NCBI RefSeq assembly: GCF_020085105.1
Contig: NC_058047.1
Location: 19,745,001-19,809,000 of the forward strand
Origin: Siniperca chuatsi
Taxonomy: Eukaryota > Chordata > Actinopteri > Centrarchiformes > Sinipercidae
DNA: 64,000 nt
Direction: 5' to 3'
Position 1 is the stretch's first letter. The number at the start of each line of letters is the position of its first letter. The notes below the pieces were generated by a model. That model was given only the letters and a program-made list of their open reading frames with translations. It did not search any database and was not told where the DNA came from. This document shows positions 23,574-34,746 of the stretch, in pieces. The position numbers and the translations under genes are program-made.

Positions 23574-23953
23574 TCAGAGCTCATCCTTCTCCATCTGCTG
23601 GAACGCCTCCAAGTCTTCCCGCCAATCAGCCAGCAGTTCATCCACTGACTGGCTGCTTGAGTCTGTGTCGCCCTCGGGCTCCTCTCTCTTCTCAGAGTCT
23701 CTCTCCTCTTTGGGCTGTGCCAAATCAGGCTCTGCCTCTGTAGGACTAGCTTCCTCTTCCGGTGGTCTGACCTCCTCTGCAGGACTAGTGTCTTCATCTA
23801 CAGGCCTGACTTCCTCCTGTGATGGAGTCACCTCCTCGGGAGCCAATTCGTCTAGCTCCACCGCACTCATTTGCGATTGGCCAATAGGTTCAAATGAAGT
23901 GGGAGTTGTTGCCTCAGTTAAGCAGTCTTCTTCCGCTTCTTGCACGTCCACAC
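23574..23953 (-). CDS. edem3: edem3 last coding exon: acidic tail and KDEL
   Basis: This is the largest exon (residues about 769-894). It encodes a Glu/Pro/Ser-rich stretch with imperfect repeats of the type EEVRP, then a conserved end, [20 protein letters not shown]. The terminal KDEL explains ER residence. TGA is at 23574-23576. The acidic linker is poorly conserved between vertebrates, whereas the DW-ED-EAF block and the last four residues are conserved. Confidence 0.95.
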
Positions 23954-24007
23954 CTGAAAAGAAAGCAGGGGCGTGAGACTGAACAGCTTTATACAAAAAG
24001 ATGTGCA

Positions 24008-24051
<44 letters not shown>

Positions 24052-27000
24052 CTCTTTTCCTCCTCCTCAGTCGGTAATCTATACAACATGCCTCCTGGTA
24101 CCCATTCTCAGACAAAAATAGACCAGTTTTCATCAAGAGGCTGTCAACTATAACAGCATGATGCTGATGGTGAGTCATGTTTCCCACAGGATAAAGCCTT
24201 TCTCACATAGCTGCACAACCAAACTGAGAGTCAACTGAGACGAGAAATCTGGCAAAAAGTTATACTGTGAATTTTGCACAGATTTGGTTAGAAAAAAAAA
24301 GTGTATTTGATCTGTTATAGTTTCTAAAAATGTAGCCGCTTCTTTAACTGCAGATTGTTAATGTGTTAAGGAACAAGTCTGTGCCTTATAATATATAGTC
24401 GAGGGAATGCATTGAGGACTGCTGCAAGGAAGGACAATAGGAAGTGACTAACTTCAAGGCATTATAATTCAAGTACAGATAGGCACAGATTACCTGGTCA
24501 TTATTGTGTCCTGGTGGCTTTGTGGTTACAGACACTAGCCACAAATCCTTTGATTTGTGGCTAGTGTCTGTTTTGGCAAGCGTCTCGTCTGCTGAAGAAT
24601 GCAGTAGTCTTAGATGCTCAGATCTCTAACAGCTCCTAGTGTGCTGATCCTGTACCTACAGCCAGGTTACTTATAATGATAATAATCTCTGTTCAGGCTT
24701 CTTTGCATTAGTTATGAAATCTTGCCATTTTATAGCCTGTTTGACAGCAAACACAGCGCATATATATATACATAAAAATAAAACTATTGGTTTGTTCCAG
24801 TGACAAACAAAGACAAAGAACTGTCATGTGCTAAGTTCTGATGGGGAAAATAACAAATGACAAAACTGTGACTTAAATAAGCTTTTCTATCAAACACAGA
24901 CATGATCCTGTGGTTAGAGGGCAGAGTGAGAGGAAGGGATGGAGAGATGAAAGCATGACTGTCAGGAGAGAAAACAGAGATAAAGGCATGAGAAAGGATG
25001 AAAAGTGTGGATAACTGTTACAGCTGTATGTGTTTCCCTATGCTATGTGTCCCTTCTCCTCTTCTAACCTCTCTAGTTCTGCACAGGTGTGCTACCTCTG
25101 ATTGCTTAATGAGATGCACCTGGCCTGGGAATGAAGTGCTTAAAAGCTCCTGAGTCAGTACCAGAAGAGAGAGCCTTCTGGTGTGGCGACTGCTGGTCTT
25201 GTTGCCACTCAGCCTGGGATTTTGTACGTCTTCATGTTAATAAATCCCATGGATTTGGTTGTCTTAAAAATGGTTGGTTTGGGTCGGTGGTGGAGTGTTG
25301 TTTGCCCCTTAGGGCCGCTTAAGGGTGGGGCGTAACAATGACAAAAAAAGAAGAAAAGAATACTTACTGCCCTCAATCAGGCTGCCAGGAAGAGGTTTAC
25401 CTTTGAATATGGCTGCTGTTCATCAAAGGGAGAGGGTTATGAAGAAAGAGAAACCAAGAAAGAGAGGAGGAAAGGCACTGTTACAGTCCACCACAGGGAA
25501 TAGAGGGATTTGGCAAATGAGGAAAAGAATGAAAATGCAATATTGATAAAGGCGTAAACCTCCACCATTATGACCACAGCTGGTGGGTGGCTTTTAGAAT
25601 GAGTCACGATCTGAGACTTAAAATAATGCCTGAATCCCTACACCTCATCTTTATTTTATGAAGCTGAGCACATGAGGCTCGGTCAGTGGAGAGAGATGAA
25701 TACACTGACGTGATCAATCTTATCAAAAGAGATAAGTGGGGAAAAAGATTAGAGTTCTAACACTTAGGGAGGCATATGATGATGATGATGATGATGGAGT
25801 AATGTCACACCTCTGTCTCTGGCTTTGTCGCTCAACAGCACCTCCACCTCCCTGTACTCCTTCAGTGCCTCCAACAGGATGTTGCCCTCCTTATGGAAGA
25901 GGAAGAGGAGAGGCAAGGTGATGTCATCTGTGCTGCGGCCGTCCCCTGCCATCTGAAACAGGGGAGCTGTGTCACTGCTGCTGCCCTCGTTGTCGTCTGG
26001 AAGGAGAGGAAGGGAGCAAAAGTGAGAGATTATAGTGCTGAAACAATTAGTCGATTAATCGACTGAAAGGAAATTAACTGACTTTGATGACAGATTATGT
26101 CCTTAAACAAGGAAAAACGTCACACATTTGCTGGTTTCAGCTTCTCAAATGAAAAAGTTTCCTAATTCATTACCTTTGTTTTTCAGACAAAACAAGCAAT
26201 TTGAAGACATCACCTAGGGCTCGGGGAAATTGTGACAGGAATGTTTCACTAGTTTCTGACGTTTTGTGGAAAAAAATGTCTAGATAAGACTGTAATACGC
26301 TGTTTGTGTACTGTAAAGGAATTCACAACTGTTGAGAGAGGTCCTATGTAGATTCAGATTATCATTATTATTATTAAGCTTACTTGATTCTGCTTTATTA
26401 TTTAGTCATGTAATGTGCAGGACCCTATTCGACTGGCTGTCTTCAAGATAATCAATTTATCGAGGCCTAATCTAGTCATTGAGTCTAATTATCTTCCATA
26501 TTGTGTCGTTAGCTGCTTGAACTCACCGATGACTATCCCTCCAATGGCGCCAGCCTTCTGGATATGTCGGGCCTTCTCTGCAAACATACACTGGCCCCTC
26601 TGAAGCAGAGCGATGTGACCCTGGACGTACTCAGCATTGGTGATCTCAGTACAGCCACTGTAGGGTTCAGCCACAGTCACAAAGCCTCGTACCTGCACAC
26701 AGGAGTAAAGAAGCAGGACAGGTGAATTATTGCAAAGAATGAAGGAACGCATTTTAATATTATAGGGGCGTACTGTGCTGCAGTCTAAACCCACATGTTC
26801 TCTTTCTGGTGCTGAAACCAAGCACTCATCTTTTCTTCTGTTTGATTTAGGAAACTATTCTAGGAGAGGATGCACTCTTTTAAAAATACTGGGGAAAAGT
26901 GAGTGACTCTCTTAGGAAAAACAAACAGGAGGACAGTTAGGTGCCCATTTGAAACCTGGCAGCTTGGCAGAGCTACAAAACCCACTCACCCCTGTGGAAC

Positions 27001-30000
27001 TTTTGGACAGGTCTATGCCAAACTGTGCTGGGCCAGCAGTCAGCACAACCCTGCCAAAGAATGGATGTGAGACGATCTGAATGGCTCTGGGAGGCAGCTG
27101 CTCTTTCTGCTGCTGGCTGGACAGCTCCATCATCTCCTGCATGAAACGCACGCCATCCTCTGCTGCTACCGCACTCACCGCCTAGGTGTGGATGTGCCAG
27201 AGTGGGAGAGGAGAGGAAAAGAAACAGAGGGTTTTAAAAAGTCGGGATTGAAAGAACACCGTGATTTGTAGAGCTGGGACAAAGAATATATCCTCAAGTT
27301 TAGACGAATCTCTTGATGCAATGTACACCAGTTTCACAGTATGATCTCTTGCTTTTTTACATTTAAACAGTAGAGACGCACAAGCTGTTGCAAAGATATT
27401 ATGCACTTTAATGCACACTTCATCATGCAGTATGCAATGCAATATCATTGTTCCGCTTTTTGACGAATAACTTCACATTTTAAAAGGTAGTGTTTCCTCA
27501 TTAGTTCTAGAGATAGTTTGTTTTAGAGATGAGTGTCTTGCAGTATTTTGCATACTGCAGGATTGCATGTGCTGAAAAAGTAACAGTGTTGTATCATTAG
27601 CTACTCTGTCCTTCCCACCCCTAGTGATTAGAACAAAACAGCTGAGGAGTAGTATACTATTAAGAAATTAAGAATTATTTCAGCCTTGGATTGTGTGTTT
27701 TTTTGTTTTTGTTTTTCCTTGCTGCTAAACTGTTTACCTGTGTAGCATGCTGGACCAGCTGCACCCTGCCATCTTTCAGGTGGATGAGACTGACTCCCAT
27801 CCTCCTCAGCAGCTCCAGATGTTCAGGGTTGTTTGCCATGAAGTCCTGAGCCCTCAGAGGAGGACGGCCCATACCGGGCTCCCTGAGAGGAGGAAGAAGA
27901 GCAAGAGGAAGAGATATAGTAATTAGGGAAAATAGATCATAAGCGCAGGCATATAACCTGGTCAAACCTGTATGTATACACACCGGTAAGCAGCAGGCCG
28001 AGGGCAGCTCTTGTCCACAGCACTACGGATTGGTTCTCTCAGGTTACGAGGGAAGGCGGGGTCAGGAAACAGGAGGCGAGTGTTAGGGCAGGTCCAGTCA
28101 AAGTTAGAGTCGTCTAGCTCCTCCTCTGACTTAAATATCATGAGTATATTATAGATTTTGTTAGGAACTTGAATGTGTAAATGCTTTCATCCATTTGACA
28201 GATTTTAATTATTATGGCATCATGCTGATTACCGTTCTGTTTGAGGGAATAGATGAAGAGTGAGGGGCTGTAGAGAGGGACAGGGGCAGCAGGTGTGCCT
28301 CGGTTGTGAAGACGTAGTCCTCCACGTCAAACGGTAAGTCCTCCGCATCAGCAAACAGCAGGAAGAGGTATTTGAACATCTCAGCGAGGAAGAACGAGTC
28401 CATTCTAATAGGAAAGGAGAGGTGTAAGATATGGGGCACAGGGCTAACAAACTGGATACTTACTTAAACTACTGGTTTATTTTTCAAATAATCACTAAGG
28501 TCATTGCAAAGTAGATCAATAGAATCAATATATATTTTACTCTTATATATCAATATTAGCCTCATGAATTCAGTGTTGGTCTGGCTCAGTTACAATGCCA
28601 ATCCAAAGATTGTCCATCTATGTTGTTTTATAGCTAGTGATACCATCATGTCATGGTATGTTAATCTGATGGTACGGTTTAGTAGTTCATCATCATACAA
28701 ATCATTGTACAAATACTGAGTCTTTATATTCTCACCTGTCCTCGTGGCTCCCAGTGCGTACGTCCTTCATTGCAGCGAAGCCGCAGGGGACACGAGCAAA
28801 GCGGTTGAGGTTGTCCAGGATGGTGCGACCTGCCTCCAGGTAATAAGGGTCTCCTGTGGCCTGGGAGGATGAGAGGACAGTAGTGGGATCATAACAGAGG
28901 ACAGAACATCAACCATGAAGAAGGCTCCAGTTAAATCCAGTCAGACACAAAGATGTAACTTCCATTCCTAAGATAAATGATCTCAGTGTTTTATCACAGT
29001 ATGTTCCTTCATACATTTTTACAAGACACCAGAGTGCAGGAGGCAAAGTATTATTATATGATAACTATAAACACTAACTAGTGGTCTGCATGCTGGAGGC
29101 TGCTTAATAACTGCAGAAATGGAGATAGTGTTTCTGATTGTAAATGAGTCCTGGTGTACCTTGAGATTTTGGTCAAATGTCAGAAACTTGAGATCAAGGT
29201 TAACAACATTTAACAAAACCTAGCAAATGAAAATAGACATTTACCTCAGTACTGTGGCAGTGAAAAGAGAACGTCTGCATTATGTCAAGCTTCCTTGATA
29301 AATTACCTTGTAAAGGAAATAGGTGCTCTCTGCAAACTCAGGCCTCAGGGGATGTTGTGCCCAGTGTACCCTGAAATCAGTAGTGAAAGCCTGAGGATAG
29401 ACGGAGAAGGACGAAGGGGTCAGCACACCATCCCAAGCGTTGCAATTAGAACAGACAGACAAAGCTAAATTCAGGAGTCTCGTGAAATGCAAGCAGTTAA
29501 AGGCTAAGATGTGGTATGTCGGATACACACAGAGAGAGATTACCTCTGGGAGGAAGTTGTGTTTCTTTGTAACTTGATACAACATCTCATGAGTCTCGAT
29601 GGCAGGACGGATATCTCCCTTCAACACCTGAGACATGTACAGTATGAACAGCATGTACAACGTTAGTGAAATGGCACAAGCCAAAATATAGGATGAGTAA
29701 ATGCTTCAATTCACATGATTCTATCTAACCTGCAGTCCAGGGAAGAAGGCCAGCAGAGAGTCCATCCAGGTGCGAGCGGGAAGCAGAGGTTTGTGGATGT
29801 GGACATCCAGCAGCAGCGGAGGCTGGCTAATGTATTTCATTATAGATGCATAGTGCTAAATGGGACATACAAAGTGGAAGGATTGAGGATATAATAACAG
29901 TCTTATGGTGCTTGGTGAAATAAACAGAACAGATAGACAGAAAATTTGAGGCACATGGTGTTTGGTGATATACACAAATACACCATGTGAGCCTGAGGAC

Positions 30001-30215
30001 TTAAAACAGGTTGAGGAAAAAGGTATTTATCTGGGTAAGTTGTTTTTTAAAAAAAGCATTATTTTAAAGCTAACCTCTGTGCTGAAGAACTAAACAGAAT
30101 CCTGAAATGCACAAATGTAAAAGTATAACGCTGCTTTATGTTGGAGATGCCACTGTGAGCAAATGCTATTATGAAGACAGAGAGGCATCAAATTACTCTG
30201 TACAAGTAAGCAAGT

Positions 30216-30259
<44 letters not shown>

Positions 30260-33200
30260 TCACAATATTGAACCGCTGCAGAAACAGGTCATCACCCAAG
30301 AGGATGTAGGCCTTTAGCAGGTATTCATAGTATGAGTCAATTCCCGCTCCTACTCCACTGTCTGGAGACACACAATCATGCATCCCTTTATCAGACAAGA
30401 GAAAATCAGGTGACAAACAAATGTTCTAGTTTTTACCCATCCACCCACTGTTCAACCAAATCCTCTCTCATTCAGGCAGAAAGATTGTACCCCTATACTT
30501 AATTTTCACTTCCCATGTCCTTTTCTCCTCATGAGTCCATATCTGCCTCAGCCTCCTCCCCTCTTCATCCACCCTCTTCATCTTTCACTCCCTCCTCCAT
30601 CCTGGTCTTCTCTCCTCCCTCTCTTACCCCTACGGACCCACTCTCCAGAGTGGATGTTGATGGTGGTCCCCACCAGATTGCTGTTTCTCTGTCTCTTCTC
30701 CCACAGAAAGTCCAGGGCTCTCCGGGCATGGGCCTGTGGTTTGTGAGGAAGGGTGCATTATTGATTAAGTTAAAAAAAAAAAAAATCAATCTGCAGTAGT
30801 TGTCCACTGTTAGAAAGATTACAGTGATTGACTCTCTGCTTGATCAGCAGTCTACTGCTGCCAGGAAGTGAACCGGTCCCAGGCTCTAATATCGTAGCAC
30901 AGGGAAAAATATCTAACTTTTTCACATATACTTGAATACGCTGAAATATTTCACTACACCACTGCAGCTACAGCTGCCCTACCCCTCGTTTTATCCATTT
31001 AAATAAATCTTATAAAGAAGACAAAATTCTGAATTTTTTTACACAAGAGGCAGGTTAATCAACAAGCAAATAAAGATAATTTTGGTTTCCCATTCACAAA
31101 TGTCTATGTCTTGCATATTCTAACCTTCATCTATATTCCATGAGTAGGCCTTTATCATGTAAGGCATTTGACATGTCTCAGTAGGAAAAGCACGGGTGTA
31201 AATAATAGAATTAGTGATGGTTGAATTAATTTAGCTGCTTCAGTTTCAAGGTCCTGCTGTTGTTCATGCTGGCTCACTGTCACACTATCATGGCTTATAT
31301 TACTGGGACACTTGAATAGAATGGAGCCAAAGTAAGAAGGCAACATATTTTAACACCCTGGTGTTAGAGTGTACGCACAAAGACATACACAAAGATGTAT
31401 ACAAAGAAATAATGACAAGCAGCAATTTTCAAGTCTGCATACACTTGTTTTCACGATTAAAAAGAAGGCATTAGCATGATATTGTTTTTTATGAAGGGGG
31501 ATGAATGAGCCCCAGTATCCCCAATTACACTACATTTGTGCAGTCCTCACCAGGAGTAATGTCAAGTAGAGAGACAACTAAGATGACTGGTACAAACTAC
31601 ATTAAAAAAAACTTTATTATGGGTCTGGGTCCACAGTACTTGAATGTTGTTATGATCAGGTTTTCCCTGTCATCAAAAACATCATCATTTATATATGAAC
31701 AGTGTAAAAAGATGAAGAGTAAAACAAGGTGGAAAGAATCAGATCTCACTGAGTACATGAGATACATGACAGACTGTATTTCACATCAAAAAAGATAAAA
31801 TGCTACAGTGTAACCCGGATTACAGATAAACAAAGAAAGATGAGCCGCTTGTAGGGTGTGTCTGTTCAAATAGCTGATGGCTATCTTACTATTTATCAGC
31901 TCTTTGATAGATGATAGGTAAATATCAAAGTATCAGCACAGGAAACATCCCAGTAGAGCCACAAGCACATAATACAAGTTTAGTTTTGTGTATTAGAACA
32001 GTTTTGGTGATAAATAATTAGCTGAGGTTAAAAACTTTTAGTCAAAAGATGAAATTATTCCTAATAACCATTTTGCTGTTTAAGATGTGCTGGATGACTA
32101 AAATATATTGCTTCCTCATCTATAAAACAGCAGCATAAATCTGTTGACTTTGTTGACTAATAACACCATGACTGTTGATATTTCAAATGGTTTTCTCCAA
32201 CAGTGTGTTGGTAGTGGTAATATTTGCAGTATTCAAGTCAGAAATGAAAATCTTTGACATTTGCTTTTTTTTTTTTAAAAAAAAGGTCCACTGAATTACA
32301 ACATGTAGGCATAGGAAGATCTTATTATCTGATGAACATTTGATACCTCAAACACAGGATCCCCAGTGAAGCGACTTAAGGCAGCAAACTCCAGGATGAT
32401 GGTCCCGGCACACGCAGTACAGGTGTCCGTTTCTGTGCCTGTTCTCGTCTCAGGACCCCTGACACCATATTTCAGGTTCACCTGTCAAGCAGAAAGAAAA
32501 AACATTACACAATCTGTTTTTAGAGTCACATTTGGTTTTCAAGAGATTGGGCATGAAAACTAGTCAGACATGAAAATGTCTGCTTTCAAAAGCTGTCACA
32601 GCTGCGAGCAGAGCAGTGAAGCAGAAAATTAAAATATGTAATGATCTGAGAGGATGCAAATCTGTCATTTTGCAACCCTGGAAGTATGTGAATAAACTCA
32701 AATAATTGCTTCTTCTTTTTTGTTTCTTTTGTAGTACATATATCATCAAATATGTTTAATACAGACATTGAATAATATGGGACTACTAATGACAAGGCAC
32801 AACAAGTATATATAAAATTTAATATCCCCACCTTAAACAAACTACAATGCATGTAGCTTTGTTTCTGGTATTAAGGTGCTGAATTCAGGTATTTCTGGCT
32901 GTGTGCGTTTGTCTCACCCTGGGATAAGGCAAGCCACTGCTGGTGTTGAAGGCTGGCAGCAGTCGGAGACCTAGGTCTTTGGCCATATGCAGGAGCTCAT
33001 CCTGGTACCACTGCATGTGTTGACCTCCCTCCTTCAGCATCACAGCCATGGAGTGCCCTCCTAACAGACCTCTGAACACACACACACACACACACCAATC
33101 AACCACATCTTAAGAATTAAGTACAGCAGAATCCAGTGATTTCTTATCACTAAAGTCTTTTTGGACAGCTATTCTGTTTGCTGCCTGTCAGAAAGTACAC

Positions 33201-34746
33201 TAAGTGTAAAATGTGGTACACTACACGAACAGTTTATTTCTTAACCGCCTTAATCATTAATGTGTGTTGATAGTCTAGTCCAATCTCACCCAAGGACGCG
33301 AATGTTGGTTTCAAAGACCGACACCACAATGTCGTTGTCCAGCCTCACATCTGTAAGCACTCTCCTCACTGCAGCCTCAAACTCTGTCGTCTTGTTCAAA
33401 AGCTGGCAATGAGAAATAATACATGAAAATCTGATTATAGACCACAGTTTAAAAGTGGACTGAAACACTCAGGATTTTCTGCAGACGATTGACCCCAGAA
33501 ATATTTAATTAAAGGCTTTGTTAATTTTTATTTAGTAACACTGACATTTCTCTCTGAATTCTGCTAAAGACTCACAAAGCAAAAGAAAAAATCATGGGAT
33601 CATTTTCTTGTACAGTGCGCAAAATATATTACACCAATTTCATCAATATCTCCATGGTGTTCTGTCCTATTAATTTAAATGTAGCCTCAAAATAATAACC
33701 CAAAGCATTACTGTAAGACAACCAAACATGAAAAATACAAAAAGACCAATACTCACCACCAGAGTATCCAGAGTGTCTATGAGGGTCAGAGAAAACCTAT
33801 CAGAGAAAGACAAAAACTGTTTACTGCCCTTTAAGATTACTGTGTGAAAAATAATTCAACATAATGATGTGAACTCAGCATCGACCATGTGTGGTAATGT
33901 GTGTGGACAATATGTGTGTGGACCCACGTCTTCATTGCTCCAAGACAGTACGCTACTCACTTTCCCAGAGCGTCGTCTATGTCACCTCGACTTGGTTCAA
34001 GCCCACGTACTCTTCCTCTGCATGTTAGTGGCATCAGCTCATCTGCTGGGTATGCATGGTCCTGAGAAACACACACAAACACTTTTAAAACGATGCTTTT
34101 TTTTTCCTTAGGATGCCAGCTCAGTCTGACCTCAGTCATTTTAAAATGTACATTATATTTTGTGTTATCCAACATGAAAGAAGTTGCAAAAAGCCAGTTG
34201 GAACTGATATAAAAAACATGCACCCAAATATCAAAAAAGTGTAATTATGGTTCCATAATGAACCATTACAAATAAATATATCACATCTTATTTTACAACA
34301 GATATGCTCTACTCTATACTAGTATGGGCCAGTATGAGCAGGGATGACAAAAAGGTAAAAATGTTGCTGGTCACCTGATAAGATGCTAAATTGTCCTGAA
34401 TCAAATCCAAATATCTAGGCTGCAGCAAAGAGACTTATTAAAATTCCTTTAACTAGAAAGTCATATTTCTGTGAAGGAATCCAGTGAAAACAGATAACTT
34501 ACCATATAATTCTGATATGCATGGTCAAACATCTCAACCACTTGGTTCCTTTGGTGAGGGGAAAACACAGACACAAATCAGCATGCGTAACATCTATTCA
34601 GGGGAGAAAATGTTTTCCCATATTACACTCTGAGGGTGCCGTGTGTTTTTCTCAACTCACCTCAACCTGTGCTTCTCCTCCCGTGACATGGCCTGTCCGT
34701 GGCTAGATAATGCTCCAAGCAGCATCAAGAACAGTACAACTGGCAT
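23574..34746 (-). CDS. edem3: EDEM3, ER degradation-enhancing alpha-mannosidase-like protein 3
   Basis: Twenty coding exons: 34661-34746, 34503-34548, 33961-34061, 33757-33796, 33290-33402, 32918-33071, 32347-32481, 30628-30733, 30264-30361, 29730-29855, 29544-29627, 29307-29390, 28736-28860, 28233-28404, 27984-28129, 27738-27882, 26990-27181, 26527-26692, 25811-25996, 23574-23953. They total 2685 nt, 894 residues plus stop, in frame throughout with GT-AG introns. EDEM3 trims mannose from N-glycans of misfolded proteins in the ER lumen and so commits them to ERAD. Visible: a hydrophobic signal peptide (about 1-19); a GH47 mannosidase domain (about 25-480) with the catalytic-type glutamate in VFETNIR (E122), a TCTAC cysteine pair (C201/C204), RPEFAEST and a TTEAH calcium-site threonine (T467); a protease-associated domain (about 630-768); an acidic tail; and a C-terminal KDEL retrieval signal. 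Human EDEM3 is 932 residues; the difference lies in the N-terminus and the tail. The start was chosen for its signal peptide and A at -3. Confidence 0.97.
24010..24048. repeat. (CA)n microsatellite upstream of edem3 exon 20
   Basis: About 19 CA units. In gene orientation this is a (TG)n tract 56 nt before the exon 20 acceptor. Confidence 0.95.
24528..24571. repeat. Perfect 20-bp hairpin in edem3 intron 19
   Basis: ACAGACACTAGCCACAAATC (24528-24547) is followed, after a 4-nt loop, by its exact reverse complement (24552-24571). It does not look like the end of any repeat recognised here. Confidence 0.8.
25776..25796. repeat. (GAT)n microsatellite by edem3 exon 19 donor
   Basis: About seven ATG/GAT units, beginning 15 nt inside intron 19 in gene orientation. 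Confidence 0.9.
25811..27181 (-). other. edem3: edem3 exons 17-19: protease-associated (PA) domain
   Basis: Exons 26990-27181, 26527-26692 and 25811-25996 encode [15 protein letters not shown], then [26 protein letters not shown] and the segment ending LFLFHKEG. This is the PA-domain pattern that separates EDEM3 from EDEM1 and EDEM2, and it secures the paralogue call. Confidence 0.9.
26036..26290. repeat. Fold-back repeat in edem3 intron 18
   Basis: GCTGAAACAATTAGTCGATT, then TAATCGACTGAAAGGAAATT, then AACAAGCAATTTGAAGACAT and CACCTAGGGCTCGGGGAAAT match the fold-back family found at 665-1155. It lies wholly inside the intron between exons 25811-25996 and 26527-26692. Confidence 0.6.
30219..30257. 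repeat. (TG)n microsatellite touching edem3 exon 9 donor
   Basis: About 19 TG units. In gene orientation it is a (CA)n tract starting at intron position +7. Confidence 0.95.
33077..33095. repeat. (CA)n microsatellite at edem3 exon 6 acceptor
   Basis: In gene orientation the intron ends (TG)n-TTCAG, so the TG tract occupies the polypyrimidine-tract position. Confidence 0.95.

Noticed and set aside
23494..23976. Plus-strand Ser-rich frames opposite edem3 exon 20
   Set aside because: These are antisense shadows of the acidic-tail exon, whose minus-strand reading matches EDEM3 and ends in KDEL.
24528..24571. Hairpin as a microRNA precursor
   Set aside because: The stem is only 20 bp with a 4-nt loop, too short for a usual pre-miRNA. 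It was kept only as a structural observation.
31505..31798. 97-codon plus-strand frame in edem3 intron 7
   Set aside because: It lies antisense inside an intron, with AT-rich, Lys/Ser-rich content and no conserved motif.
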